A stretch of 64,000 bases of DNA from Bacteroidales bacterium (GCA_017480145.1 JAFVBF010000060.1:1-64000); one strand, 5' to 3'. Shown: positions 18,008-28,480, counted from the first letter of the stretch. Numbers and translations: made by a program. The notes: generated by a model from the sequence alone, not told the origin.

Positions 18008-18369
18008 TTCCCCCCCTGCGTGGCTTCGGTCCATTGCTTCAAATTCCGATGATGAAGTCTTGTCTCTCGACCAAACAATCTTTTGGGTAGAGAATTTGGT
18101 ATGCAGGCAGTCAAAATCCTGTTTCTGCACTACTCTTCTATGTGTAACCGATCTTCCAAGGATAAAAAAGTAGGGCTGGGCTTGTATGGTATTTTTCTTT
18201 GCGCAATGATTTTACCTTTGATTTTGTATAAATCTTTAGGCCCGTTTTATTATGTGTAGGTATCCTATGCAAAATCATCCTACCCTCTTTTTTTTAACAC
18301 AAACATCATAGAATTTTTAAAAATCGTATCTTCGCAGTCTGCTAACTAATCCTAAAAGTCATCACGAAT
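18008..18369. other. Divergent intergenic region pth/purD
   Basis: AT-rich spacer of about 360 nt. Apart from the pth promoter on its left edge and a -7-like box for purD near its right edge, I see no gene, riboswitch-like fold or repeat. A PurR-type or purine riboswitch site is not recognisable by eye. Confidence 0.5.
18327..18334 (+). promoter_or_regulatory. Candidate -7 box for purD
   Basis: TATCTTCG followed by CAG differs from TAnnTTTG at one position and lies 36 nt upstream of the purD ATG. No TTTG at -33. Confidence 0.45.
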
Positions 18370-19677
18370 ATGAATATTCTCCTTCTTGGCTCTGGCGGAC
18401 GTGAACACGCCATCGCCTACAAATTGGTACAGAGTCCCTATTGTTCTGCTCTTTTCATCGCTCCAGGCAATGCTGGCACAGCCAACTGTGGTACCAATGT
18501 TGCTCTCGACCCCTGTGATTTTCCTGCTTTGGCAGAATTTGTCCAAAATCATCAGATTGAAATGGTTGTTGTTGGCCCAGAGGCCCCGTTGGTGGCAGGT
18601 GTAACAGACTACTTCCGTTCCCGAGCCGATTTGGCACACATCCTCGTTTTGGGACCTGACCGTGCGGGTGCTCAGCTTGAGGGCAGCAAGGATTTCGCCA
18701 AGCAGTTCATGCAGCAGTATGGCATCCCTACGGCACGTTACCAGACATTCACTGCCGATACGCTCAATCAGGGTATGGCGTTCCTCGACACCCTCAAGGC
18801 TCCCTATGTTCTCAAGGCCGATGGCCTCGCCGCAGGCAAGGGGGTTCTCATTCTTTCTTCCTTGGAGGAGGCAAAACGGGAATTACGCAACATGCTCCTT
18901 GATGCAAAATTTGGCACGGCATCTGCCAAGGTGGTTATTGAGGAATATCTTTCTGGTATCGAGATGTCAGCTTTCGCCATCACCGATGGCAAAGATTATC
19001 TTATGCTGCCAGAGGCCAAAGACTACAAACGTATCTTTGATGGCGATCTCGGCCCCAACACTGGAGGCATGGGCTCTGTCAGTCCGGTCCCCTTCGCCGA
19101 TGTTGCTTTCAAACAGAAAGTTGAGTCACGCATTGTCCGACCTACCATCGATGGCTTGCGTCTGCGTGGCATTGACTATCGTGGCTTTATTTTCTTCGGC
19201 CTTATGGCCGTCCCCTCTCCTGATGGCTATGAACCGTATGTCATTGAATACAATGTCCGTATGGGCGATCCTGAGACGGAGAGTGTGTTCCCTCGCATCG
19301 AATCCGATGTTGTCACTCTCTTCAAACATGCCTGCCAAGGAACGCTTTCACAGACCTCGCTTTCTATCGATTCTCGCACTGCCGCCTGCGTCATGATGGT
19401 GTCGGGAGGTTATCCAGACCACTATCAGAAAGGCTATCGTATCTCAGGGATTGAGCAGGTACGGGACAGCCTCATCTTTCATGCAGGTACCGCTTTTTCT
19501 GCCGATGGGGGTATTGTTACTTGTGGCGGTCGAGTTCTTTGCACCACCAGTTTGGCTCCTTCGCTACGCGAAGCCCTTGCTGCCTCCTACGCTGCTGCCG
19601 ACAGCATCCATTGGCAGGACAAATTTCAGCGTCATGACATTGGCCAAGACTTGTTGCAAATCGTTGAAACCAATTAG
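18370..19677 (+). CDS. purD: Phosphoribosylamine-glycine ligase
   Basis: 435 residues, normal length. Starts MNILLLGSGGREHAIA; ATP-grasp motifs include LKADGLAAGKGVLI near residue 150, GPNTGGMG and YNVRMGDPETE. It joins phosphoribosylamine and glycine with ATP in purine synthesis. Stands alone here, with its own -7-like box upstream and a strong terminator downstream. Confidence 0.97.
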   Translation: MNILLLGSGGREHAIAYKLVQSPYCSALFIAPGNAGTANCGTNVALDPCDFPALAEFVQNHQIEMVVVGPEAPLVAGVTDYFRSRADLAHILVLGPDRAGAQLEGSKDFAKQFMQQYGIPTARYQTFTADTLNQGMAFLDTLKAPYVLKADGLAAGKGVLILSSLEEAKRELRNMLLDAKFGTASAKVVIEEYLSGIEMSAFAITDGKDYLMLPEAKDYKRIFDGDLGPNTGGMGSVSPVPFADVAFKQKVESRIVRPTIDGLRLRGIDYRGFIFFGLMAVPSPDGYEPYVIEYNVRMGDPETESVFPRIESDVVTLFKHACQGTLSQTSLSIDSRTAACVMMVSGGYPDHYQKGYRISGIEQVRDSLIFHAGTAFSADGGIVTCGGRVLCTTSLAPSLREALAASYAAADSIHWQDKFQRHDIGQDLLQIVETN

Positions 19678-19708
19678 TAATAGAGTCTCTGCGTTTAGTG
19701 ACTGTATT

Positions 19709-19751
19709 AATCGACGAGAGGGGCTGACATTGTCAGCCCCTCTCGTCGATT
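19709..19751. terminator. Bidirectional terminator between convergent genes
   Basis: A perfect 20-bp inverted repeat (19709-19728 with 19732-19751) with a 3-nt loop lies between purD and the leftward flavodoxin-fold gene. Confidence 0.85.
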
Positions 19752-19763
19752 TGGCAGTTGTAC

Positions 19764-20387
19764 TCATCTAATAAAATTGGTGCAAATCCAAGGCTCCTCC
19801 TCGGGTAGCCCATAGGCCTTTTTCGCCAAAGCAATACCTTTGACAAGAAATGCCATATTACGTCCCAGGACGCGCATGGTCTGTAGTCCTTCTTCGTCTT
19901 GCGCCACTTCGTCGGCACTATATCCGTGAACCTCGTTCCAGTATTGGCTTGTGGCTATGGGCATCTGCGAGATAGCGAAATACTTGTTCAATTGGTCGAA
20001 GGTGGCTATCGTGCCTGCGCGGCGGGCACTCACCACTACGGCACCCACTTTCATTCGTTTCGAAAAACGCTTGCCTGTGCTGAAAAATAGTCGGTCAAGA
20101 AATGAGGTCAGAGTCCCTGCTGCTGAGGCGTAATAAACGGGTGAACCTATTACAATGCCATCGGCATTCTCAAATTTATTGGCTACTTCATTCACTACGT
20201 CGTCAAACACGCATCGCTGTAGTTCACTGCATTTCCCACAAGCAATACACCCATGAATCATCTTATGGCCTACATGGATGTGTTCGGTTTCAATGCCATT
20301 TTCTTTCAGTGCCTTGTCCACCTCGTCCAATGCGGCTTTTGTACAGCCATTGGCGTGTGGACTTCCGTTGATTAGCAAAACTTTCAT
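19764..20387 (-). CDS. Flavodoxin-fold NAD(P)H-dependent FMN reductase
   Basis: 207 residues. MKVLLINGSPHANGCT is the phosphate-binding start of NADPH-dependent FMN reductases, and VIGSPVYYASAAGTLTSFLDR is the second flavin loop. The run CIACGKCSELQRC gives closely spaced cysteines as in iron-sulfur flavoproteins, so an Fe-S cluster is possible. It follows the neighbouring flavodoxin by 11 nt, so the two are probably co-transcribed. Electron donor and acceptor unknown. Confidence 0.88.
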   Translation of the reverse strand: MKVLLINGSPHANGCTKAALDEVDKALKENGIETEHIHVGHKMIHGCIACGKCSELQRCVFDDVVNEVANKFENADGIVIGSPVYYASAAGTLTSFLDRLFFSTGKRFSKRMKVGAVVVSARRAGTIATFDQLNKYFAISQMPIATSQYWNEVHGYSADEVAQDEEGLQTMRVLGRNMAFLVKGIALAKKAYGLPEEEPWICTNFIR

Positions 20388-20398
20388 GGTTCCTCCTA

Positions 20399-20956
20399 CT
20401 ATCTCTCTTCAACCCATTTCTTCAATTCGGTCGTGCTTACGCGGTTCAGCAGTCGGCCTTCTTTCCAGTCCACGTTGGGGTAGGCGTTCTTCAAGTCAGC
20501 GCAGGCCTGCTTGATGTTGCTTCCTCCGCTGGTTGCAAAGGGTATCACCGTTTTCCCAGCGAAATCATATGCTTCCATAAAAGTATTAATGATGGTGGGC
20601 GCAGTGTACCACCAGATGGGAAACCCTACGTAGATTACCTCATATTCTGCCATGTTTTTTATCTTGTCTGTAATAGTAGGGCGTGAGCTGCGGTCTTTCA
20701 TCTCAATGGTAGAGCGAGACTGTTTGTCCGTCCAGTCCAAGTCGGCTTCCGTGTATGGTTTCTCTGGTTTGATTTCATGTAAGTCGGCATGGGCTGCCTC
20801 TGCCAGTTGCCGAGCCACGGCCTCGGTCACTCCCGAAGCCGAAAAATAAGCCACTAATGTCTTCATTTGTTTTATCTCCTGTTTATGGGATTGGGCGGTA
20901 GCGGTTAGATTCAGAATCATTATCACCATCGCCACGATACTTATTATTCGTTTCAT
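20399..20956 (-). CDS. Flavodoxin-like protein with a signal-peptide-like leader
   Basis: 185 residues from ATG 20956. Residues 1-22 ([22 protein letters not shown]) form a typical signal peptide with a TAQ-S cut site; the flavodoxin domain then begins at Met31, [18 protein letters not shown], with the FMN phosphate loop SASGVTE and [18 protein letters not shown]. If translation began at Met31 (20866) the protein would be an ordinary cytoplasmic flavodoxin of 155 residues. The leader is too regular to be chance non-coding sequence, so export is plausible. Confidence 0.88.
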   Translation of the reverse strand: MKRIISIVAMVIMILNLTATAQSHKQEIKQMKTLVAYFSASGVTEAVARQLAEAAHADLHEIKPEKPYTEADLDWTDKQSRSTIEMKDRSSRPTITDKIKNMAEYEVIYVGFPIWWYTAPTIINTFMEAYDFAGKTVIPFATSGGSNIKQACADLKNAYPNVDWKEGRLLNRVSTTELKKWVEER

Positions 20957-21004
20957 GTGATTTGCGTTTTTAATGTCTGCCGTAAGGGATGAGTCTCACT
21001 GGTT

Positions 21005-22168
21005 TTACAGGCTCGCAAGCAGAATTTCCTTAATGTCCTTCTCTGTCAGCGGTGCATATGCTTGCTCCAACCCTTCGTTTATGGCAATATGATGTGCCAT
21101 CTCGTCAATTCGGCTGTCGTCTATTCCCACTTCGCGAAGATGCATGGGAATCCCTATTGACTCGAAGAAACGGTATGTTTCGTCGATTGCTCTTTCGGCA
21201 ATCTCGAATTTGCCTAAAGTACTATCTATGCCAAAAACATTTACTCCGTATTTGACAAAGCGGTCCACTGTCCGCTCGTTTAATATGTGTTTCATCCAGC
21301 GTGGGGTGATGATGGCAAGACCTTCCCCGTGGGTTATGTCATAATAGGCACTCAATGCATGCTCTATCCCGTGGCAGGGCCAGCCGGATGGACTATTGCC
21401 TAAAGAGAGTATACGGTTACATCCATACGTGCAGCATAACATCATTTCAGCTCTTGCTCGGTAGTCTTCTGGATTTTCGAGGCAGGCACGTGTATTCACC
21501 ATTAGGCTCTTCAGCTCTGCTTCACAGAAACCGTCGTTCAGCAGCGTTGAGTCCTCCACGAAATACTGCTCCATCACGTGGTTCATTGCATCGGCGCAAC
21601 CTGCGGCAGTCTGTTTTTTTGATACAGAAAAAGTATAGGTTGGGTCAAGTATCGAGCATACTGGGTAAAGTAACGGATCCAAGTATCCTATCTTGTCGTT
21701 TGTCTCCGTGCGTGAGATAACTCCGCCGGAGTCAAACTCGCTACCTGTTGCTGATAGGGTCAGAATATCCACGATTGGTAATGCTGCTTGGGCTTTCACT
21801 TTGTATGAAATCAGATCCCAGGGGTCTCCGTCATACTTGGCCCCAGCGGCAATAGCCTTTGTGCAGTCCAGTACGCTGCCACCTCCAACGGCCAGAATTA
21901 CCTCTACTTGATGCTCTTTGCATAACCTCACTCCCTCCAGCACACTGGGGTCGTATTTCGGATTTGGCTGGATGTTAGCCAACTCTATGATTTCGAAATC
22001 CTTCATGAGATTCTTTACTTTGTCGTAAAGCCCCAGTTTTTTTATACTCCCGCTGCCATAGGCCAGCAACACCTTTTTCCCTAACGGTTTCATCACATCA
22101 GGAAGTCGCTCTACTACGCCCTTCCCAAAAATAAGTCTTGTCGGTGTACAATACTCGAAGTTCTGCAT
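21005..22168 (-). CDS. Iron-containing alcohol dehydrogenase
   Basis: 387 residues, of the BdhA/YqhD type. NAD(P)-binding GGGSVLDCTKAI near residues 95-106; metal ligands are expected in ADAMNHVMEQYF, CHGIEHALSAYYDITHGEG and the His of the last motif. Such enzymes reduce aldehydes with NAD(P)H. A -7 box lies about 120 nt upstream on the same strand. It precedes the two flavodoxin-fold genes by about 50 nt, so a redox-stress operon is possible. Substrate unknown. Confidence 0.93.
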   Translation of the reverse strand: MQNFEYCTPTRLIFGKGVVERLPDVMKPLGKKVLLAYGSGSIKKLGLYDKVKNLMKDFEIIELANIQPNPKYDPSVLEGVRLCKEHQVEVILAVGGGSVLDCTKAIAAGAKYDGDPWDLISYKVKAQAALPIVDILTLSATGSEFDSGGVISRTETNDKIGYLDPLLYPVCSILDPTYTFSVSKKQTAAGCADAMNHVMEQYFVEDSTLLNDGFCEAELKSLMVNTRACLENPEDYRARAEMMLCCTYGCNRILSLGNSPSGWPCHGIEHALSAYYDITHGEGLAIITPRWMKHILNERTVDRFVKYGVNVFGIDSTLGKFEIAERAIDETYRFFESIGIPMHLREVGIDDSRIDEMAHHIAINEGLEQAYAPLTEKDIKEILLASL

Positions 22169-22283
22169 ATTGATTTTGTTTTTAGGTTAATAAATGTTCG
22201 GTAAATAAACGTAATGTCCTAAATAAACTACCACCTGTTTTTCAGAGGTATATGGTGTGGTTGATTTATAAGTATTTACTCTG

Positions 22284-22291
22284 CAAAAGTA
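22284..22291 (-). promoter_or_regulatory. -7 box for the alcohol dehydrogenase
   Basis: The minus strand reads TACTTTTG followed by CAG, matching TAnnTTTG. It lies 116 nt upstream of the start codon, leaving a leader of about 110 nt. No TTTG at -33. Confidence 0.6.
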
Positions 22292-22375
22292 GCAATATCA
22301 CCCAAATTCCTTTATATCTTGTTTTCGGCAAAATTAACCCATATTTAGTGCGTCAAGTTTGTGGGTATTGCCTAT

Positions 22376-22750
22376 TCATTTGAATTTGGCCGATATAGCA
22401 TTGAATGCATTCTCGAAATGTTCTACGTTAGGTCCATGTGTCGTTAGTGTTACGGCAATGATGTCGAATCGGACCTCTTCGTCACGTCGTTTTTCAAGTA
22501 CGTATGTATTCGCAAGTTGTACGTATGCCCTCTGCTTACGTTTGTCTACAAAGGCCTCGGGGTTTCCATAATCCACACTGCTCCGAGTCTTCACTTCCAC
22601 AAATATGATTACCCCATCTTTATAAGCCACGATATCAACCTCGTATTTCCCTCTTCTCCAATTGCATTCCATCAGTGCATACCCATGTTCGGTAAGATAT
22701 TGTTGAGCGATTTCTTCACCCATTTTCCCAGTGTCATTATGTTGTGCCAT
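22376..22750 (-). CDS. YraN/UPF0102 family nuclease-like protein
   Basis: 124 residues, normal for the family. GKMGEEIAQQYL, CNWRRGKYEVDIVAYKDG and IIFVEVKTRSS give the Holliday-junction-resolvase-like core with its E, D and E-x-K residues. The cellular role of this family is not settled; a DNA-processing function is assumed from the fold. Monocistronic as far as can be seen. Confidence 0.9.
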   Translation of the reverse strand: MAQHNDTGKMGEEIAQQYLTEHGYALMECNWRRGKYEVDIVAYKDGVIIFVEVKTRSSVDYGNPEAFVDKRKQRAYVQLANTYVLEKRRDEEVRFDIIAVTLTTHGPNVEHFENAFNAISAKFK

Positions 22751-23244
22751 CGCTTATTAATTTAATGTTTCTGCTTTTTTATTTTGCTATTTTATGGGTA
22801 TATCAATCTGGGTGATTCATTGAAAAATGTATTCAATATATATATGTGCGCTGATTAGATGGGTATTCATTCTCTATTTTTGCTCTTTCGAATCAGGTAT
22901 TCATGCAGATTTTGTCGTCACATTCATCAAAAATCCCCGCAAACTTTGATGAAAACTCTAATAACACTCTCATTATATTTTCGGCTGTTTTATCGTATAT
23001 CAATATGAGGCTGTAATACTCGGCCGTTTTTGGTGGCAAATATACCCCTTTTCCATAATATTTGATTCGCAGAAATTCCGGTTCTAATATGGCTATGGTT
23101 ATTAACACATCATCCCCCTTCTTTGTTCTGCTAAAAATATTTTAACATAGATATATGATGCTGTATTTTAAATTGATATTGAGATTTTAAGAAAAATTAA
23201 GCCACAACGGTTGATGTGTTAATCTTTATGTTCAAAAAATGTTG
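22751..23244. other. AT-rich intergenic region upstream of the ribosomal operon
   Basis: About 500 nt with no convincing gene. A leftward 71-codon frame (22893-23108) has no recognisable family. The minus strand carries TATATTTG at 23044-23037, which would start a leftward transcript inside that frame and read towards yraN with a leader of about 280 nt; it lacks a -33 box. Confidence 0.5.
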
Positions 23245-23252
23245 TACTTTTG
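23245..23252 (+). promoter_or_regulatory. -7 box of the ribosomal superoperon
   Basis: TACTTTTG followed by CAG, 76 nt upstream of the rpsL ATG. It fits TAnnTTTG. No good TTTG at -33. The only candidate found directly upstream of the operon. Confidence 0.65.
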
Positions 23253-23327
23253 CAGTCCCTTTTGTGGGTGTATTGTGCCCATAAATAGTTGAAGAAATCA
23301 GTAATTTATAAAATATCAAACAAAAAA

Positions 23328-23711
23328 ATGCCAACAATTCAGCAATTAGTTCGCAAAGGACGCCAGCAGATGGAGTATAAGAGCAAATCCCCCGCTCTTG
23401 ACAGCTGCCCTCAGCGCCGTGGCGTTTGTACTCGCGTGTACACCACCACCCCTAAAAAACCTAATTCAGCCATGCGTAAGGTGGCTCGTGTCCGTCTCAC
23501 CAATCAGAAAGAGGTTAATGCCTACATCCCTGGCGAGGGTCATAACCTTCAGGAGCACTCCATCGTCATGATTCGTGGAGGCCGTGTCAAGGACCTTCCA
23601 GGTGTGCGTTATCATATCATCCGTGGCGCCCTTGATACTTCCGGAGTTGATGGTCGCCGTCAGCGTCGTTCCAAATACGGTGCTAAGCGTCCGAAACAGG
23701 CTGCTAAATAA
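23328..23711 (+). CDS. rpsL: Ribosomal protein S12
   Basis: 127 residues from ATG 23328 ([14 protein letters not shown]). An in-frame extension to 23289 is not supported by the family. [18 protein letters not shown] holds the decoding-centre lysine associated with streptomycin response, and [12 protein letters not shown] holds the Asp that is methylthiolated in many bacteria. First gene of the superoperon; it keeps the reading frame accurate at the A site. Confidence 0.98.
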   Translation: MPTIQQLVRKGRQQMEYKSKSPALDSCPQRRGVCTRVYTTTPKKPNSAMRKVARVRLTNQKEVNAYIPGEGHNLQEHSIVMIRGGRVKDLPGVRYHIIRGALDTSGVDGRRQRRSKYGAKRPKQAAK

Positions 23712-23727
23712 ATTAGGTAACCATGTG

Positions 23728-23763
23728 GCCGTAGGTTCCCTCTCTGATGAATATGCCTGCGGC
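23728..23763 (+). other. Intercistronic hairpin rpsL-rpsG
   Basis: 23728-23735 pairs with 23756-23763 (8 bp with one G-T pair) in the 75-nt spacer. Confidence 0.45.
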
Positions 23764-23786
23764 AACGCAAAGATTTTGAACAAGTC

Positions 23787-24254
23787 ATGAGAAAGTCCAA
23801 ACCAAAGAAACGTATAATCCTCCCAGATCCTAAGTTCAATGATGTCCTTGTTACCAAGTTCGTCAACAATCTGATGATGGGCGGCAAGAAAACAATTGCA
23901 TATAAGATTTTTTATGAGGCTATTGATGTGGTTGCTGACCGCACCAAAGAAGATGGTCTTGAGGTATGGAAAAAGGCTTTGGCCAACATCACTCCCTCCG
24001 TTGAGGTCAAAAGTCGCCGCATTGGTGGCGCCACATTCCAGGTCCCCACTGAGATTCGCCCAGAACGTAAACAGTCCATTGGCATGAAGAACCTCATCAG
24101 TTTCTCTCGCAAACGTAGCGAAAAGACGATGGCTCTCAAACTGGCTGGCGAAATTCAGGCCGCTTATAAAGAAGAAGGTGCCGCTTTCAAACGTAAGGAG
24201 GATATCCATCGTATGGCCGACGCCAACAAGGCATTCTCGCACTTCCGCTTCTAA
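23787..24254 (+). CDS. rpsG: Ribosomal protein S7
   Basis: 155 residues; starts [19 protein letters not shown] with the family core [19 protein letters not shown]. It nucleates the head of the 30S subunit and lies near the E site. 75 nt after rpsL and 54 nt before fusA. Confidence 0.98.
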   Translation: MRKSKPKKRIILPDPKFNDVLVTKFVNNLMMGGKKTIAYKIFYEAIDVVADRTKEDGLEVWKKALANITPSVEVKSRRIGGATFQVPTEIRPERKQSIGMKNLISFSRKRSEKTMALKLAGEIQAAYKEEGAAFKRKEDIHRMADANKAFSHFRF

Positions 24255-24308
24255 CCCATAACTTTATACAACTCCACTTGCTACAAATCTCCTGAACCAA
24301 CATTAACT

Positions 24309-26399
24309 ATGTCAGACTTACACTATACAAGAAACATCGGAATAATGGCCCATATCGACGCCGGAAAGACGACGACGACTGAGCGCATCCTTTTCTATAC
24401 GGGCAAAAACTACAAGCTCGGCGAAACGCATGAGGGTTCTGCCACAATGGACTGGATGGCGCAAGAACAAGAGCGGGGCATTACCATTACTTCCGCTGCT
24501 ACGACTGTTTATTGGGACTGGCATAACAATCGCTATAAACTTAACATTATAGATACGCCCGGCCATGTTGATTTCACGGTCGAGGTCGAACGCTCCCTTC
24601 GTGTTCTTGATGGTGCGATAGCCATCTTCTGCGCTGTGGGCGGTGTCGAGCCTCAGTCTGAAACTGTATGGCGTCAGGCTGATCGCTACAATGTCCCTCG
24701 TATTGCTTTCGTCAATAAGATGGATCGCGCTGGTGCCGATTTCTTTTCTGTCGTACGACAAATAAAAGAACGGCTTGGTGCCAATCCCATCCCGCTAGAA
24801 ATCCCTATCGGGCAGGAAAACCTCTTCAAGGGAGTTGTCAATCTCATATCCAACAAGGCTCTAATTTGGGATGAGGAATCCAATGGCACAAAGTTCTACG
24901 AAGTGCCTATGCCCGATGACCTGAAGGACGTCGTGGCTGAATATCGGCTCAAACTTATTGAGGGTGTCGCAGAAGAAAATGATGTTCTAATGGAAAAATT
25001 CTTCGAAGACCCTGACTCCATAACTGAGGATGAGATGATTGCCGAGATTCGCAAAGCCACGCTGGCTATGAAGATTACCCCTGTGCTGTGTGGAGCATCC
25101 TTCAAAAACAAGGGAGTACAGTCTCTTCTGGATGCTGTTGCCGCCTATCTCCCCAGTCCTCTTGACATCAAGGAGGTTGATGGCATCAACCCCAAGACTG
25201 AAAAAGCCGAGATTCGCCCTATTGACGTAAAGGCTCCGTTTTCTGCACTTGCGTTCAAGATTGCTACCGATCCTTACGTGGGACGTCTGTGTTTCTTCCG
25301 TGTCTATTCAGGTGCTTTGGAGTCGGGCTCCTACGTCTATAATGCTAATACGGGTAAAAAAGAACGCATCTCCCGTATCATGCAGATGCACTCTAATAAG
25401 CAGAACCCGCTTGACCGCATTGAGGCTGGTGATATCGGCGCGGCTGTAGGGTTTAAGGATATCAAGACGGGGCATACCCTCTGTGACGAGGGGCATCCCA
25501 TTATTCTTGAATCCATGAAGTTCCCTGAGCCAGTCATCAGCATCGCCGTCGAACCCCTCACCCAGAGCGACATGGACAAATTAACCAATGCGCTTATGAA
25601 GTTGGCAGAGGAGGATCCTACGTTCCGTGTCAAGACGGACGAGGTGTCCGGGCAGACGCTGATTAGCGGTATGGGCGAGCTCCATCTTGATATTATCATC
25701 GACCGTTTACGACGGGAGTTTAATGTCGAGGTTAATCAGGGTCGTCCGGAAGTCGCCTATAAGGAGGCCATTACTACCACTGTGCAACATCATGAGATTT
25801 ATAAAAAACAGACAGGTGGTAAAGGTAAATTCGCTGACATTCTTTTCGAAATTGGCCCTGCCGACGAAGGTGTGATGGGACTACAGTTTGTCAATGAAGT
25901 CAAAGGTGGTAATATCCCTAAGGAGTATATGCCTGCCATTGAAAAAGGATTCAAAGAGGCCATGCTGAATGGTGTCTTGGCAGGCTATCCGATGGACAGC
26001 ATGAAAGTGCGAGTCATTGATGGCTCGTTCCATCCGGTTGACTCCGACCAACTTTCGTTTGAACTATGTGCTCGTATTGGGTTCAAGGCTGCCTGTCGTA
26101 AAGCCAATCCGGTATTGTTAGAACCAATCATGAAACTTGAAGTCCTCACGCCCGATGCTTACGTAGGCGATGTTACTGGCGACTTGAACCGACGTCGTGG
26201 TATGCTTGAAAGCATCGAGGCTAAGGTTGGTGTTCAAGCCATTCATGCCAAGGTCCCGCTGGAGCAGATGTTCGGCTATGTCACTGCATTGCGCACAATA
26301 ACATCGGGTCGCGCCAATTCTACCATGGAGTTCTCCCACTATGCAGAGGTCTCTCGTGAAAAACAGGATGAGATTTTGAAAAACAAAAACAATTATTAA
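24309..26399 (+). CDS. fusA: Elongation factor G
   Basis: 696 residues. GTPase motifs are intact: G1 [13 protein letters not shown] (about 14-26), switch [10 protein letters not shown] and NKMDRAG; domains II-V follow with [19 protein letters not shown] domain V motifs ([20 protein letters not shown]). It drives tRNA-mRNA translocation. The key GTPase residues suggest an active enzyme, not the GTP-independent second EF-G known from Bacteroides. No tuf follows; rpsJ begins 18 nt downstream. Confidence 0.98.
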   Translation: MSDLHYTRNIGIMAHIDAGKTTTTERILFYTGKNYKLGETHEGSATMDWMAQEQERGITITSAATTVYWDWHNNRYKLNIIDTPGHVDFTVEVERSLRVLDGAIAIFCAVGGVEPQSETVWRQADRYNVPRIAFVNKMDRAGADFFSVVRQIKERLGANPIPLEIPIGQENLFKGVVNLISNKALIWDEESNGTKFYEVPMPDDLKDVVAEYRLKLIEGVAEENDVLMEKFFEDPDSITEDEMIAEIRKATLAMKITPVLCGASFKNKGVQSLLDAVAAYLPSPLDIKEVDGINPKTEKAEIRPIDVKAPFSALAFKIATDPYVGRLCFFRVYSGALESGSYVYNANTGKKERISRIMQMHSNKQNPLDRIEAGDIGAAVGFKDIKTGHTLCDEGHPIILESMKFPEPVISIAVEPLTQSDMDKLTNALMKLAEEDPTFRVKTDEVSGQTLISGMGELHLDIIIDRLRREFNVEVNQGRPEVAYKEAITTTVQHHEIYKKQTGGKGKFADILFEIGPADEGVMGLQFVNEVKGGNIPKEYMPAIEKGFKEAMLNGVLAGYPMDSMKVRVIDGSFHPVDSDQLSFELCARIGFKAACRKANPVLLEPIMKLEVLTPDAYVGDVTGDLNRRRGMLESIEAKVGVQAIHAKVPLEQMFGYVTALRTITSGRANSTMEFSHYAEVSREKQDEILKNKNNY

Positions 26400-26417
26400 T
26401 ATTTAACTCTTAAAACC

Positions 26418-26726
26418 GTGAGTCAAAGAATTAGAATTAAACTGAAATCTTACGATCATAACTTGGTGGACAAATCTGCCGAGAAGATTGTAAAGACCGT
26501 CAAAATGACGGGTGCTGTTGTCACCGGCCCCATCCCACTGCCGACCAACAAGAAGATTTTCACTGTTAACCGCTCGACCTTTGTCAACAAGAAGTCCCGC
26601 GAACAGTTCGAACTAAGCACCTACAAACGTCTGATGGACATCGAGATTAATGACCGCAACAAGACTGTTGATGCACTCATGAAGCTCGAACTCCCCAGTG
26701 GTGTCGAAGTAGAAATCAAAGTCTGA
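26418..26726 (+). CDS. rpsJ: Ribosomal protein S10
   Basis: 102 residues with a GTG start (26418), giving [20 protein letters not shown] as expected. S10 is in the 30S head and is the NusE factor in transcription antitermination. First gene of the S10 block, joined here to the str block. Confidence 0.98.
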   Translation: MSQRIRIKLKSYDHNLVDKSAEKIVKTVKMTGAVVTGPIPLPTNKKIFTVNRSTFVNKKSREQFELSTYKRLMDIEINDRNKTVDALMKLELPSGVEVEIKV

Positions 26727-26740
26727 GTATAAGAAATAAG

Positions 26741-26781
26741 CAGCCAATGTTCAGAGGCCTTGTGATTCGCATTATAGGCTG
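26741..26781 (+). other. Intercistronic hairpin rpsJ-rplC
   Basis: 26741-26749 pairs with 26770-26781 (9 bp with a 3-nt bulge) in the 100-nt spacer. Confidence 0.35.
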
Positions 26782-26826
26782 AATGATATGCTGTAGTGTT
26801 CAACAAAAAAACTAATCCAAAAAGTA

Positions 26827-27456
26827 ATGTCAGGATTATTAGGAAAAAAAATCGGAATGACCAGTCTTTTTGATGCCGACGGTAAGCAAATACCGTGCAC
26901 AGTTATTGAAGCTGGTCCTTGTGTTGTCACACAAGTTAGAACCATTGAAAAAGATGGTTATGAGGCTATTCAGCTCGCCTTCGGCGATAAGAAGGAAAGC
27001 CATACTACAAAGGCAATGAAAGGTCACTTTGCGAAAGCCAATACCACCCCCAAGCGTCATTTGGCCGAGTTCACCCGTTTTGAGGAAGGTAGCCGCAAAA
27101 AATATGGCGAGATTCTAACGGTGAATGTGTTTCAGGAAGGCGAATTTGTCGATGTTGTGGGAACTTCTAAAGGTAAAGGTTTTCAGGGCGTTGTGAAAAG
27201 ACACGGTTTTGGCGGTGTTGGAGACACTACTCACGGACAACATGACCGTCTTCGTGCCCCTGGTTCAATCGGTGCCTCTTCATATCCTTCAAGAATTTTC
27301 AAGGGTATGCGTATGGCCGGTCAGATGGGCAACCATCGTGTCAAGGTGCAAAACCTTCAGGTTGTGAAAATTATTGCTGAAAAGAATTTAATGTTAGTCA
27401 AAGGTTCTGTACCGGGACCCAAAGGATCAATTTTAAAACTTGAAAGATGGAACTAA
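26827..27456 (+). CDS. rplC: Ribosomal protein L3
   Basis: 209 residues; [13 protein letters not shown] at the start, the long central loop with [21 protein letters not shown], and GAPGS-type [20 protein letters not shown]. Early-assembling 50S protein close to the peptidyl-transferase centre. Its last 10 nt overlap rplD, so translation may be coupled. Confidence 0.98.
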   Translation: MSGLLGKKIGMTSLFDADGKQIPCTVIEAGPCVVTQVRTIEKDGYEAIQLAFGDKKESHTTKAMKGHFAKANTTPKRHLAEFTRFEEGSRKKYGEILTVNVFQEGEFVDVVGTSKGKGFQGVVKRHGFGGVGDTTHGQHDRLRAPGSIGASSYPSRIFKGMRMAGQMGNHRVKVQNLQVVKIIAEKNLMLVKGSVPGPKGSILKLERWN

Positions 27457-28079
27457 AAATATATAACACCAGTGGTAGCGAAACCGGTAGGACCATCACT
27501 CTTGACGATTCTATCTTCGCCATTGAGCCTAACGATCATGCGATCTACCTTGACTGCAAGCAGTACTTGGCAGATCAGCGTCAGGGTACCCATAAAAGTA
27601 AAGAACGCTCCGAAAATGCCCATAGCACACGTAAACTTAAACGCCAGAAGGGTACTGGCGGTGCTCGTTCAGGAGATTTAAAAAGCCCCGTTTTCGTCGG
27701 TGGCGGCCGTATCTTTGGCCCCAAGCCTCGTGATTATCGTTTCAAATTAAACATCAAAGTGAAGCGTCTTGCTCGCCGTTCTGCTCTTTCCTACAAGGCT
27801 GCCGACAATATGCTTACTGTTCTTGATGCTTTCAACTTCGAGGCTCCCAAAACCAAGAAGATGATCGAGGTACTCAACAATCTAAAAATTAACGACAAAA
27901 AATCGCTTATTGTTGTCGATAAACCAAATAATTTCGTATCTTTGTCTGCTCGTAACCTGCAAAATGTGAAGGTCGTTAGTGTCAGTGAGTTAAATACTTA
28001 CGACATTGTCAATGCCGCTAGTCTCGTGCTTTGCGAGGCTTCTGTGCCTGAGCTTAATCGCGTTTTGGCTGCCAAATAA
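27447..28079 (+). CDS. rplD: Ribosomal protein L4
   Basis: 210 residues. The extended loop that lines the exit tunnel is present ([20 protein letters not shown] and FGPKPRDY). In enteric bacteria L4 represses its own operon; whether this happens here cannot be seen. A promoter-like sequence lies inside the gene at 27913-27944. Confidence 0.98.
   Translation: MELKIYNTSGSETGRTITLDDSIFAIEPNDHAIYLDCKQYLADQRQGTHKSKERSENAHSTRKLKRQKGTGGARSGDLKSPVFVGGGRIFGPKPRDYRFKLNIKVKRLARRSALSYKAADNMLTVLDAFNFEAPKTKKMIEVLNNLKINDKKSLIVVDKPNNFVSLSARNLQNVKVVSVSELNTYDIVNAASLVLCEASVPELNRVLAAK
27913..27944 (+). promoter_or_regulatory. Possible internal promoter inside rplD
   Basis: TTG (27913-27915), 21 nt, then TATCTTTG (27937-27944): a consensus -7 box with acceptable spacing, 169 nt upstream of rplW. 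Being inside coding sequence, it may be chance. Confidence 0.3.
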
Positions 28080-28112
28080 ACAGATAGAGTTAACTGATTC
28101 AGATTTTTTAAC

Positions 28113-28466
28113 ATGATGAACATTATAATAAAACCGCTGATCAGCGAGAAGATGACGAGACTTACCGAGGCTGCTGCTGCCCCAAGGCTCAACCGCATCC
28201 AGCGTAGAAAAGGTAAGCCCGAACCAGTTGCTCACAATCGTTATGGCTTCATCGTCGATAAGCGTGCAAACAAGATTCAGATAAAAAACGCTATCGAGAA
28301 GTTCTACGATGTCAAGGTTCTTGACGTCAATACGATGAACTACTCCGGCAAGGTTAAATCTCGTTACACCAAGTCTGGTTTCTTGGTGGGACGTACCAAT
28401 GCTTTCAAGAAAGCTATTGTTACCCTGGCAGAAGGCAACACGATTGATTTCTATGCAAGCATCTAA
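28113..28466 (+). CDS. rplW: Ribosomal protein L23
   Basis: 117 residues, starting MMNIIIKPLISEKMTRLTE; the second Met is an equally good start. The sequence between the first helix and RYGFIVDKRANK is longer than in Escherichia coli and rich in Ala, Arg and Lys. L23 sits at the tunnel exit and binds trigger factor and SRP. Confidence 0.97.
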   Translation: MMNIIIKPLISEKMTRLTEAAAAPRLNRIQRRKGKPEPVAHNRYGFIVDKRANKIQIKNAIEKFYDVKVLDVNTMNYSGKVKSRYTKSGFLVGRTNAFKKAIVTLAEGNTIDFYASI

Positions 28467-28480
28467 TTCGATAAAACATA

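Noticed and set aside
22893..23108. Leftward 71-codon frame upstream of yraN
   Set aside because: No recognisable family, no initiation signal, and a -7-like box lies inside it, not before it. Left as intergenic.
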